Source: Gp6-AA45 sp035652075
Lineage (GTDB): Bacteria; Acidobacteriota; Vicinamibacteria; Vicinamibacterales; CAVVIG01
Assembly: GCA_035652075.1 (NCBI GenBank)
Contig: DASREL010000110.1
Span: 68,049-132,048 of the forward strand
Length of the DNA: 64,000 nt
Direction of reading: 5' to 3'
A model generated the notes under the pieces. The model was not told where the DNA came from and searched no databases. It saw only the letters and a program-made list of their open reading frames with translations. Positions 43,285 to 51,251 of this stretch are shown here, piece by piece. Each line of letters opens with the position of its first letter. The first letter of the stretch is position 1. Position numbers and translations under genes: made by a program.

Positions 43285-44905
43285 CCAACAAACCGGCGGT
43301 CACACACACAACGGTTCCGATCAGGTTGTACCAGAGGTACGACAGCCACGGCATCGTCAGCGCTGACGAGATGACGGCAATCATGCCGGCAATCAATCCG
43401 TAGAATGCGCCGGTCGCGGTCGCGCGTTTGAATACGATGGCGAGGATGAAGACGCCGAGGAGCGACCCGTAGACATACGAGCCGTACTTGTTGACGACTT
43501 CGATCAACGATCCCTGATTCGCGGCCTGCATCGCGACGACGCACGCGAACAGACCCCAGAAGATCGTCGCCACTTTCGAGATCGCGAGGTAGTGCGATTC
43601 GGTGGCCGTCTTGTTGAAGTGCCGGCGGTAGAAATCGATGATCGACGCGGTTGCCAGCGAGTTGAGCTCGCCGCCGCTCGACGACATCGCCGCGGCAAAG
43701 ATCGCCGCGATCATCAGGCCCACGAGACCGATCGGCATCTGCGTCGTGATGAACGTCGGAAACACATAGTTCGCGTCGTTGTAGCCGCTGTCCCCGCTCA
43801 CCTGCCGCACGAACGTCGTCGCGCGCGCGCGGACGTCGCGCACCTTCGCATCGCTGGCGAGAAAGGCGGCGCGATCGCCGTGTGAGGCCGCGTCCTTGCG
43901 CGTCGCGATCGCGGCGTCGAATTCCTGCTGCAGCGCCGCGTACTGCGACGCCTGCGGTCCGGCCGCGATGCGATCGTCGTACGTGTGGTTGAAGAGCATC
44001 GGCGGCGTCTGGAACAGATAGAACACGAAGACGAGGACACCGGTCGACAACACCAGCAACTGCAGCGGAATCTTGACGTAGGCCGACATCAGCAGCGACT
44101 TCCGCGACTCGTCTTCGGATCGCGCGGTGAGGTACCGCTGCACCTGGCTTTGATCGCAGCCGAAGTACGACAGCATCAGGAACAGCCCGCCGAGGATGCC
44201 CGACCAGAACGTGTAAGTCTCGTGCAGGTCGACTTTGAAATCGACCGCCTGCAGCCGCCCGGTGGCGCCCGCCAGATGCAGCGCCTCGCCAAAGCTCACG
44301 TTCTTCAGAATCCCGAACAGCAGGATCGCGATCGCCGCGAACATCCCGCCGACGACGATGAACATCTGTTTGACGTCCGTCCAGGCGACCGCCTGCACGC
44401 CGCCAAGTGTCGTGTAGACGATCATCGGCACGCAGATCGCGAGCACCGTCACCGGCAGCGTCCACCCGAGGATCGACGACATCACCACGGCGGGCGCCGC
44501 GAGCGTCACGCCGAGTGACGCCGCGCGTCCGACGAGAAACAACATCGACGCGAGCGAGCGCGTGCGCACGTCGAAACGCTGCTCGAGGTATTCGTACGCG
44601 GTGTAGACACGGGCGCGTGTGAAGAACGGGACGACGGTCAGTGAAAGGATGACCATCGCGAGCGGGAGACCGAAGTACAGCTGCACGAAGCGAAGACCGG
44701 TGAGGTACCCGAGCCCGGTCGTCGCGACGATCGTGACGGCGCTCATCTGCGTCGCCATCACCGATAATCCTGCGACCCACCACGGCAGCGACCGGTTCGC
44801 CAGGAAGTAACCGTCGACTTCGTTGGTACGCTTCGACCGCCGCAAACCGTCGACGACGATCCACGTGATGTAGGCGATGACGACCGCCCAGTCGAACGCG
44901 CGCAT
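43238..44905 (-). CDS. Sodium:solute symporter (SSS family)
   Basis: 555-residue transporter of the SSS/SGLT family with about 13 helices. Family features: GYFLANRSLPWWVAGLSVMATQMSAVT at the N-terminus, GGVQAVAWTDVKQMFI, and AAIFAAAMSSSGGELNSLATA in the middle. An unusual soluble insert of about 90 residues (300-390, FNHTYDDRIAAGPQ ... FVRQVSG) interrupts the helices. The ATG at 44905 overlaps the stop of a 27-residue membrane peptide (TGATG). Substrate unknown; coupling to an argininosuccinate-lyase-like gene suggests an amino-acid-derived solute. Confidence 0.93.
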   Translation of the reverse strand: MRAFDWAVVIAYITWIVVDGLRRSKRTNEVDGYFLANRSLPWWVAGLSVMATQMSAVTIVATTGLGYLTGLRFVQLYFGLPLAMVILSLTVVPFFTRARVYTAYEYLEQRFDVRTRSLASMLFLVGRAASLGVTLAAPAVVMSSILGWTLPVTVLAICVPMIVYTTLGGVQAVAWTDVKQMFIVVGGMFAAIAILLFGILKNVSFGEALHLAGATGRLQAVDFKVDLHETYTFWSGILGGLFLMLSYFGCDQSQVQRYLTARSEDESRKSLLMSAYVKIPLQLLVLSTGVLVFVFYLFQTPPMLFNHTYDDRIAAGPQASQYAALQQEFDAAIATRKDAASHGDRAAFLASDAKVRDVRARATTFVRQVSGDSGYNDANYVFPTFITTQMPIGLVGLMIAAIFAAAMSSSGGELNSLATASIIDFYRRHFNKTATESHYLAISKVATIFWGLFACVVAMQAANQGSLIEVVNKYGSYVYGSLLGVFILAIVFKRATATGAFYGLIAGMIAVISSALTMPWLSYLWYNLIGTVVCVTAGLLVSALSRDGRADLGAT

Positions 44906-44988
44906 CAGCTGTAAATGCGGCCGACGACCCAGAGCAGCGTGATGATGACCACTTCGAGGACGATCACGCGGACGTATGTCCGCGTCAC
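44905..44988 (-). CDS. 27-residue single-helix membrane peptide
   Basis: GTG-initiated microprotein: a basic N-terminus (TRTYVRV) and one hydrophobic helix (IVLEVVIITLLWVVGRIYS). Its start overlaps the lyase stop (GTGA) and its stop overlaps the symporter start (TGATG), so translation is coupled on both sides. This strongly argues that it is a real gene rather than chance. Probably a small accessory subunit of the symporter; no family recognised. Confidence 0.6.
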   Translation of the reverse strand: MTRTYVRVIVLEVVIITLLWVVGRIYS

Positions 44989-46439
44989 AGTGCGGCGCTC
45001 CGCGCGGCCAGATTCCGCTCCGCGCCGGACAACGCGTTCGTTCTGTCCCGTGCCCACGTTTCGTCGTCCGCGAGTTGGCGCCGTGACGCGGCGATGGCGT
45101 CGGCCGTCTCCTCCGGCGCCGGTCCCCCGAAGGTCCGCCGCACCTCGACGAAATGACGCGCGCTCAAAATCTTCGCGAGCTGCGTCTCGTCGTAGCTGAG
45201 CGGCGTACCGAGCAGATCGGCCGAAGCCTTCGCGAGCGTCCACGACAACGACACGCTCGGATCCTTTTCGCGTTCGCGCATCATCCGGTTGGCGATCGCG
45301 TGCGCCGTGCGGAACGGCAGCCCGTGGGCGCGGACGAGCTCGTCGGCCAGCTCCGTCAACGTCGTCCACCCCTCGGCCGCGCGTGCTTCGAGCCGCTTTG
45401 CGTCGAACGTCGCCGTTCCCATTGCGGCCGCGACGAGCTTCACCGACCGCGTCGCATCGCGAAACATCGAGAAGACGAGCGGCTGCAGATCGTCCTCGGT
45501 GTCGACGATGTCGCCGAACGGCGTGTTGTGAACGGCGGTCACGATCGCCTGCGCCTGGCCGAGCGCTTTGCTGCCGATCGCCCGCGCGTGCTCGATCGCC
45601 ACCGGATTGCGCTTCTGCGGCATGATGCTGCTGCCCTGCACGTAGCCGTCGCCGAACCCGACGTAGCTGAACTCGGCAGTGCTCCAGAGCAACAGGTCCT
45701 GCACGAATCGGCCGTGGCCGGTCAGCAGCACCTGCGACGCGGCGGCGCTCTCGAGCAGGTAGTCGACCGTCGCGATGCTGCCATACGTGTTTCGCGTCGG
45801 TCCGCTGAAGCCGAGCAGCTCGGACGTCGTGTTCCGGTCGATCGGAAATCCGGTGCCCGTGATCGCGCACGCGCCGAGCGGATTCACGTTCGTCCGTGTA
45901 TACGCGCCTTGCAGCCGAATCGCGTCCCGTTCGAGCTGCTCGATCACGGCCAGCAGGTAGTGCGCCACCGTCGACGGCTGCGCCCGCTGCGTGTGCGTGT
46001 GGACGGCCAGGATCGTCTCGCGGTGCCGTTCGGCGACATCGAGCAGCGACGCGCGCAGCATCAACGTCGCCGTCAAGAGTCCGAGGATGAACTCCCGCTG
46101 CCGCATGCGGTACATCGTCATGTCGATGTCGTTTCGCGAGCGCGCGGTGTGCAAGCGGCCGGCGACGTCATCGCCGCAGGCGGCGACGACGAGACGTTCG
46201 ACGTAGAAGAACAGATCCTCGTAGCTGCCGTCGTATTTCGTGTCGCGGATGTCGTCCAGCGAAATCGCGTCGAGCGCCGTTCGGATCGTCCGCGCGTCCT
46301 CGACCGCGACGATCTTCTGCTCGGTCAGCATGACGAGGTGCGCGTAGTGAATCGCCATCAACGGCGAGAGGAACAGCGCTTTGGCGTCTTCGAAGTTTTC
46401 GTTGAGAACGTAGGTGACGTACTCCGGGGCGAATTTCAC
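44985..46439 (-). CDS. Argininosuccinate lyase family enzyme (ArgH-like)
   Basis: 484-residue member of the fumarase/aspartase superfamily. ArgH-type motifs: HTARSRNDIDM (HTGRSRND in typical ArgH), HTHTQRAQPSTV, NPLGACAITGTGFPIDR and the signature GSSIMPQKRNPV. The usual ArgH N-terminus (LWGGRF) is missing, and the genes around are not arginine-biosynthetic, so this is a divergent subgroup; the reaction is presumably elimination of fumarate from a succinyl adduct. GTG start at 46439 overlaps the stop of the rhodanese read through TGA, supporting that longer rhodanese. Coupled downstream to the 27-residue peptide. Confidence 0.88.
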   Translation of the reverse strand: MKFAPEYVTYVLNENFEDAKALFLSPLMAIHYAHLVMLTEQKIVAVEDARTIRTALDAISLDDIRDTKYDGSYEDLFFYVERLVVAACGDDVAGRLHTARSRNDIDMTMYRMRQREFILGLLTATLMLRASLLDVAERHRETILAVHTHTQRAQPSTVAHYLLAVIEQLERDAIRLQGAYTRTNVNPLGACAITGTGFPIDRNTTSELLGFSGPTRNTYGSIATVDYLLESAAASQVLLTGHGRFVQDLLLWSTAEFSYVGFGDGYVQGSSIMPQKRNPVAIEHARAIGSKALGQAQAIVTAVHNTPFGDIVDTEDDLQPLVFSMFRDATRSVKLVAAAMGTATFDAKRLEARAAEGWTTLTELADELVRAHGLPFRTAHAIANRMMREREKDPSVSLSWTLAKASADLLGTPLSYDETQLAKILSARHFVEVRRTFGGPAPEETADAIAASRRQLADDETWARDRTNALSGAERNLAARSAAL

Positions 46440-46852
46440 TTCGGTCCTTTTGCGACTGGATTTCCGTTATTCATCCATTCGTTCCAGCCGCCTAACAGCG
46501 CACGGACATTCTTCACGCCTCTCGCGTCGAGCATGAGCGCCGCACGGGCGCTCGTCGCTTCGTCGCGTCAAGCACAATAAGTGACGACCGGTTTCTTCGT
46601 CTTCAGCAGGATCTGCACCGTCTTTTCGTATTCATCCGGCCACGTCAGCCGGCCCTCGAGCGGCAGCTGCAGCGCTCCTGGAATGTGACCCATCTCGAAC
46701 ACGTCGGCGATCCGCGTATCGACGATGACGACATTCTTGGCGGCGAAAAGCTTCTTGAACTCCTGCTGCGTGATACGCGGCGCGTCGATTTGCGCACCGG
46801 CGGCGAACGGCAGGGTGAGCAGCGCCGCGAACGCGAGAAGGAGACGTTTCAT
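46436..46852 (-). CDS. Secreted rhodanese-like selenoprotein (TGA read as selenocysteine)
   Basis: 138 residues if the TGA at 46568-46570 is translated. Signal peptide MKRLLLAFAALLTLPFAAGA; rhodanese domain with VVIVDTRIADVFEMGHIPGA and VVTYCA, then Sec95, then RDEATSARAALMLDARG and LLGGWNEWMNNGNPV. Stopping at TGA (94 residues) would remove the catalytic loop and the GGW signature. Related rhodaneses carry YC-x-C-P-x-E-A-x-S at this loop, so Sec replaces the second Cys of a CxC. The extended frame ends in TGA overlapping the ArgH-like GTG start (GTGA). A stem-loop with SECIS geometry follows TGA. Likely periplasmic sulfur or selenium transfer, or redox. A recent nonsense mutation is the alternative, less likely. 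Confidence 0.85.
46535..46553 (-). promoter_or_regulatory. Candidate bacterial SECIS element (rhodanese)
   Basis: Directly downstream of the in-frame TGA, the transcript can form a perfect 7-base stem GAGCGCC/GGCGCUC with the 5-base loop CGUGC. The loop starts 21 nucleotides after UGA and has G as its second base, matching the bacterial SECIS consensus (loop 16-37 nt from UGA, G in the first two loop positions). Confidence 0.6.
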
Positions 46853-46866
46853 GTATCTAATATAGC

Positions 46867-48309
46867 GTGCCCTTCATCCAGCGCGACGCCGACGTCCTCG
46901 CCTCGTTTCTCGAGGATGCCGCGCACTTCCCGGGCGGTCACGCGGCCGGCGTCGCCACGCCGGCGACGGACGCGGAAGTCGCCGACCTGGTCCGCGCGGT
47001 TCCGACGATCCTTCCCGTCGGCGCGCAGTCGTCACTGACCGGCGGCGCCACGCCGATGGGCGACGTGCTGCTCAGCACGTCGCGCCTCAATCGCATCCTC
47101 GAGATCGGATCCGACTTCGTCCGTGTCCAGGCCGGCGTCACGTTATCCGATCTGGACGGCGCGCTCGCACGTGCCGGGCGGTATTACCCGCCGACACCGA
47201 CGTTCATGGGCGCATTTGTCGGCGGCACGATCGCCACCAATGCGGCGGGCGCGGCGACGTTTCGTCACGGGACGACGCGTGACTGGGTGACAGCGATTCG
47301 CGTCGTCCTCGCGAGCGGCGAGATCGTCGACGTCACACGTGGCGGCGCGAAAGCGGCGACGCGTGTCCCGGTGCCGACCTATCGGCTGCCGCGAGTGCCG
47401 AAATGCTCGGCAGGGTATTTCGCGGCGCCGGATATGGACCTGATCGATCTGTTCATCGGATCCGAAGGCACGCTCGGCATCGTCACCGAGGCCTCGTTGC
47501 GCGTGCTGCCGGCGCGGCCGGCGATCTGCCTCGTGTTCCTGACGCTCACCGATCGTGCGGCCGCCGTTGGCCTCGTCGATCGCTTACGACGCGAGGCCGC
47601 GCACACCGGTGTGTCGGCCATCGAGCACATGGACCGTCGATGTCTCGAGCTGCTGCGCGAGGATGGCATCGATCGTCAATTCGGCGTCACGATTGCCGAA
47701 GCGGCGCACATCGCGTTGCTGATCACCTTCGAACTCGCCGATGTTCGTGACCCGATCGATCACGTCAACGCGGTGCTCGAGTCCGCCGGCGTGACGACCG
47801 ACGTCGACATCGCGATCCCGGGCGATCGCGCACGCGCCGCGCAGTTGATTGCGGCGCGCGAAGCGGTGCCGGCCGCGGTCAACGCGCGTGTCGGTCGCGC
47901 GAAGCAGGCGATCGATCCGCGGATCTCGAAAACGGCCGCCGACATGATCGTCCCGTTCGATCGCCTCGCCGGCCTGATGGCGCGCTACGACGACGAGTTC
48001 CGGCGTCGCGGTCTGGATGCCGCCGTGTGGGGCCACATCTCGGACGGCAACCTGCACCCGAACGTGTTGCCGCGATCGTACGCGGACGTCGAGTCGGGCA
48101 AAGAGGCGATCCTGACGTTCGGCCGTGAGGTCGCCCGCATGGGCGGTTCACCGCTCGCGGAACACGGCGTGGGCCGCAATCCGATCAAACAGCAGCTGTT
48201 GCGGGAGATGTACGGCGAGACCGGCATCGACGAGATGCGCGCCGTCAAACGCGCGCTCGATCCCGAATGGAAGTTCGCGCCCGGCGTGATATTTACACGA
48301 GAACGCTGA
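46867..48309 (+). CDS. FAD-linked oxidase (glycolate oxidase GlcD / D-lactate dehydrogenase type)
   Basis: 480-residue flavoprotein. N-terminal FAD-binding type 4 domain (ILPVGAQSSLTGGATPMGD, GGTIATNAAGAATFRHGTTRDWV, FIGSEGTLGIVTEASLRVLP) and C-terminal FAD-oxidase domain (WGHISDGNLHPNV, LAEHGVGRNPIKQQLL). Oxidises a 2-hydroxy acid; glycolate or D-lactate cannot be separated. GTG start at 46867. Divergent from the rhodanese with only 14 bases between the two start codons, so promoters must lie within the opposing genes. Its end overlaps the next convergent gene by 17 bases. Confidence 0.92.
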   Translation: MPFIQRDADVLASFLEDAAHFPGGHAAGVATPATDAEVADLVRAVPTILPVGAQSSLTGGATPMGDVLLSTSRLNRILEIGSDFVRVQAGVTLSDLDGALARAGRYYPPTPTFMGAFVGGTIATNAAGAATFRHGTTRDWVTAIRVVLASGEIVDVTRGGAKAATRVPVPTYRLPRVPKCSAGYFAAPDMDLIDLFIGSEGTLGIVTEASLRVLPARPAICLVFLTLTDRAAAVGLVDRLRREAAHTGVSAIEHMDRRCLELLREDGIDRQFGVTIAEAAHIALLITFELADVRDPIDHVNAVLESAGVTTDVDIAIPGDRARAAQLIAAREAVPAAVNARVGRAKQAIDPRISKTAADMIVPFDRLAGLMARYDDEFRRRGLDAAVWGHISDGNLHPNVLPRSYADVESGKEAILTFGREVARMGGSPLAEHGVGRNPIKQQLLREMYGETGIDEMRAVKRALDPEWKFAPGVIFTRER

Positions 48310-48871
48310 TCGCGACGAGTGCAAGACCGACGATCGTCATCCACAAGGCGACGAAGCCGGCACCGTCCGACGGTGTGCGCTCGCGTTCGACGCCACGCGC
48401 GATGGACGACTGCCCGCTGAACGACGCGGCGATGGCGGCAAACAGCAGCAGCCAGCCGCCGCCGAGCGTCAACTTCGCACCCATCCCGAGCGTTGCGCGC
48501 ACGGCAAACGCCAGCGATCCAAGCCACACGACGACGTCGAGGCCCGCAATGAGTCGCAGCCGCGCGATCTCGCGATCCGCCGCCTGACGCAGCAGTTCGA
48601 GCTGCAGCGCGCGCTCGGCTCGGCGCCGTTCCGCGTCCATCTGTTCCCGTTCGAGATCGAGTCGATGCGTGTCGCGGTCGAAGACCTCCTTCAGCGCGCC
48701 GACGAGGACGCCGGCGAGGCGCGCTTCGAACGCGCCGGGCGCGCGGCCGCCCTGCGTCTCGGCGACGTCGCGTGGCTCGTTGTCAGTCGCAAGCGATCGA
48801 ATTCGTCGGCTGCGCGCGAGATCGGTCACGCCAATCGCCGCGTCGAGCAATCGGAGCCACGGAATAGCCAT
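48293..48871 (-). CDS. Membrane protein of unknown function with central coiled coil
   Basis: 192 residues from the ATG at 48871 (MAIPWLRLLDAAIGVTDLAR). A soluble N-terminal half includes a heptad-like charged helix (LDLEREQMDAERRRAERALQ), followed by three hydrophobic segments (LIAGLDVVVWLGSLAFAV, LGGGWLLLFAAIAASFS, GFVALWMTIVGLALVAISVLV). I do not recognise the family. Convergent with the FAD oxidase and divergent from the malic enzyme (67-base gap). Confidence 0.75.
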   Translation of the reverse strand: MAIPWLRLLDAAIGVTDLARSRRIRSLATDNEPRDVAETQGGRAPGAFEARLAGVLVGALKEVFDRDTHRLDLEREQMDAERRRAERALQLELLRQAADREIARLRLIAGLDVVVWLGSLAFAVRATLGMGAKLTLGGGWLLLFAAIAASFSGQSSIARGVERERTPSDGAGFVALWMTIVGLALVAISVLV

Positions 48872-48938
48872 AGCCTGATTATCTGCCGGATTTTCGGCAA
48901 TTTCGCCGGATCGCGTTTTGCGATCCATACGCCTTGCC

Positions 48939-51251
48939 ATGATCATCCGAGACGAAGACGTATTCGATTATCACGAGAACCCGCGACCCGGAAAGCTCGA
49001 GGTCGTCACGTCGAAACCGTGTCTGACGCAGCGCGACCTCTCGATGGCCTACACGCCAGGCGTCGCGCGGCCGTGTCTCGCGATCGAGCGCGACCCTGAA
49101 ACCGCCTATCGCTTCACCGGTCGAGGCAACCTCGTCGCGGTCGTCTCCAACGGCACCGCGGTACTTGGGCTCGGCAACATCGGACCGCTCGCCGCGAAGC
49201 CGGTCATGGAAGGCAAGGCGACGCTGTTCAAACGCTTCGCCGATATCGACGTGTTCGACATCGAGCTGAACGCCACCGATCCCGAAGAGGTCATCCGCAT
49301 CGTCAAAGCGCTCGAACCGACGTTCGGCGGCATCAACCTCGAAGACATCCGCGCACCCGAGTGCTTCGCGATCGAAGCGCGGCTGCGAGCGGAGATGGCG
49401 ATCCCCGTGTTTCACGACGATCAACACGGCACGGCGATCATTTCGTCGGCGGCATTGCTCAACGCGCTCGACGTCACCGGCAAGAAGATCGACGAGATTC
49501 GTGTCGTGTTCTCCGGCGCTGGCGCCGCCGGCATCGCGTGCGCGGAGATGTACGTCTCGCTCGGCGTCAGGCGCGAAAACGTCCTGCTCGTCGACACCGT
49601 TGGCGTGGTCTACGACGGTCGCACGGAGAAAATGAATCCGTACAAAGCGCGTTTTGCCGCCGACACCGGGCGGCGGACGCTCGCCGACGCAATGGTCGAC
49701 GCCGACGTCTTCGTCGGTGTGTCGGCGGCAGACATCCTGACGCCGGACATGCTGAAGACGATGGCGCCGGATCCGATCGTGTTTGCGATGGCGAACCCCG
49801 ATCCGGAGATCAAGTACGACCTCGCCATCGAAACGCGTGCCGACGTGATCATGGCGACCGGCCGCTCCGACTTCCCCAACCAGGTCAACAACGTGCTCGG
49901 TTTCCCGTTTATCTTCCGCGGCGCGCTCGACGTGCGCGCGCGAACCATCAACGAGGAGATGAAAGCCGCCGCCGCACGCGCGCTGGCGGCGCTGGCAAAA
50001 GAAGACGTGCCCGAGTCGGTGCTGCAGGCCTACGGACTGCAAACGCTGCGCTTCGGCCGCGACTACCTGATCCCGAAGCCGTTCGATCCGCGTGTGCTCC
50101 TGTGGGTCGCGCCCGCCGTCGCGCAGGCGGCGATGGACAGCGGAGTCGCTCGACAACCGATTGCCGACATCGACGCGTACCGCGAATCGCTCGAACGGAT
50201 CATGGGGCCGTCGCGAGAGATGATCCGCCTCGTCGTCCACAAAGCGCAGGCGAAGCCGCAGCATCGCATCGTGTACCCCGAAGGCGAACACGAGCTGATC
50301 CTGCGCGCGGCGCGGACGGTCGCGGATCAGCAGATCGCGCAGCCGGTGCTCGTCGGCCGCGAGATGGTCATTCGCGATCGCGCGGTGACGCTCGGCATCG
50401 ACGTCGCCGACTTCGACATCATCGACATCGACGCCGCACCACACGCGGAGATGTACGCCGCGGCGTTGTACTGCGCGCGCACGCGGAAAGGGATGACGCC
50501 GCCTCGCGCGCTCGAGCTGATGCGCGATCCGACGCACTACGCATTGATGATGGTGCGCGAGAGCGCCGCAAGCGGCTTCGTCGGCGGGTTCGAACGTCCA
50601 TACCCGGACACGATTCGTCCGGCGTTGCAGGTCATCGGGCTACAACCGGGCGTCTCGCGCGTGTCGGCGGCGCAGCTGCTCGTGTTGAAGGACCGGTTGT
50701 TCTTCTGCGCCGACACGATGGTCAATATCGATCCCACGGCGGAAGAACTCGCAGAAGTTGCGATTCTGACCGCAGATCTGGCGAAGATGTTCGACGTCGA
50801 GCCGCGGATCGCGATGCTCGCGTTTTCGAGCTTCGGATCGGTGCCGCATCCCATTAGCCGCAAGGTCGCGCGCGCCGTCGATCTCGTCGTGCACGCGAGG
50901 CCCGATCTCGTCATCGACGGCGAGATGCATCTCGATACGGCGGTCGTGGCCGACATCGCGGCCGAGAATTATCCGCACTCCCGCATTCAGGGAAACGCCA
51001 ACGTGCTGATCTTCCCCGACCTGACGTCGGGCAACATCGGCTACAAGCTGCTGCAACGGCTCGCCCGCGCCGAGAGCATCGGACCGATGCTGATGGGCAT
51101 GCGACAGCCGGTCAACGTGCTGCCGCACGGCGTCTCGGCAGCCGACATCGTCGCGGCGACGGCGATTACGGTCGTCGCGGCGGAGCGCAATCGGGCCGCT
51201 ATGAGTTCGGCTTCAACCACGGATCGCGAACTGATCGCATCGCTGAAGTAA
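48939..51251 (+). CDS. maeB: NADP-dependent malic enzyme with phosphotransacetylase-like domain
   Basis: 770 residues. Malic enzyme N-terminal domain (AYTPGVARPCLAIERD, PVFHDDQHGTAI), NAD(P)-binding domain (VVFSGAGAAGIACAEMYVSLG, IVFAMANPDPEI) and, from about 430, a PTA/PTB-like C-terminal domain (HRIVYPEGEHELILRAAR, NIGYKLLQRLARAESIGPML) that is regulatory in MaeB enzymes. Oxidatively decarboxylates malate to pyruvate, giving NADPH. Start ATG at 48939 rather than an upstream codon because MIIRDEDVFDYHENP matches the family N-terminus. Stand-alone gene; its end overlaps the convergent M61 gene by about 50 bases. Confidence 0.96.
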   Translation: MIIRDEDVFDYHENPRPGKLEVVTSKPCLTQRDLSMAYTPGVARPCLAIERDPETAYRFTGRGNLVAVVSNGTAVLGLGNIGPLAAKPVMEGKATLFKRFADIDVFDIELNATDPEEVIRIVKALEPTFGGINLEDIRAPECFAIEARLRAEMAIPVFHDDQHGTAIISSAALLNALDVTGKKIDEIRVVFSGAGAAGIACAEMYVSLGVRRENVLLVDTVGVVYDGRTEKMNPYKARFAADTGRRTLADAMVDADVFVGVSAADILTPDMLKTMAPDPIVFAMANPDPEIKYDLAIETRADVIMATGRSDFPNQVNNVLGFPFIFRGALDVRARTINEEMKAAAARALAALAKEDVPESVLQAYGLQTLRFGRDYLIPKPFDPRVLLWVAPAVAQAAMDSGVARQPIADIDAYRESLERIMGPSREMIRLVVHKAQAKPQHRIVYPEGEHELILRAARTVADQQIAQPVLVGREMVIRDRAVTLGIDVADFDIIDIDAAPHAEMYAAALYCARTRKGMTPPRALELMRDPTHYALMMVRESAASGFVGGFERPYPDTIRPALQVIGLQPGVSRVSAAQLLVLKDRLFFCADTMVNIDPTAEELAEVAILTADLAKMFDVEPRIAMLAFSSFGSVPHPISRKVARAVDLVVHARPDLVIDGEMHLDTAVVADIAAENYPHSRIQGNANVLIFPDLTSGNIGYKLLQRLARAESIGPMLMGMRQPVNVLPHGVSAADIVAATAITVVAAERNRAAMSSASTTDRELIASLK

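Noticed and set aside
46436..46567. Treating the region after the rhodanese TGA as a pseudogene remnant or intergenic DNA
   Set aside because: The frame is intact for 43 further codons, carries the conserved rhodanese C-terminus and ends in a coupled stop/start overlap; decay would not preserve all of these.
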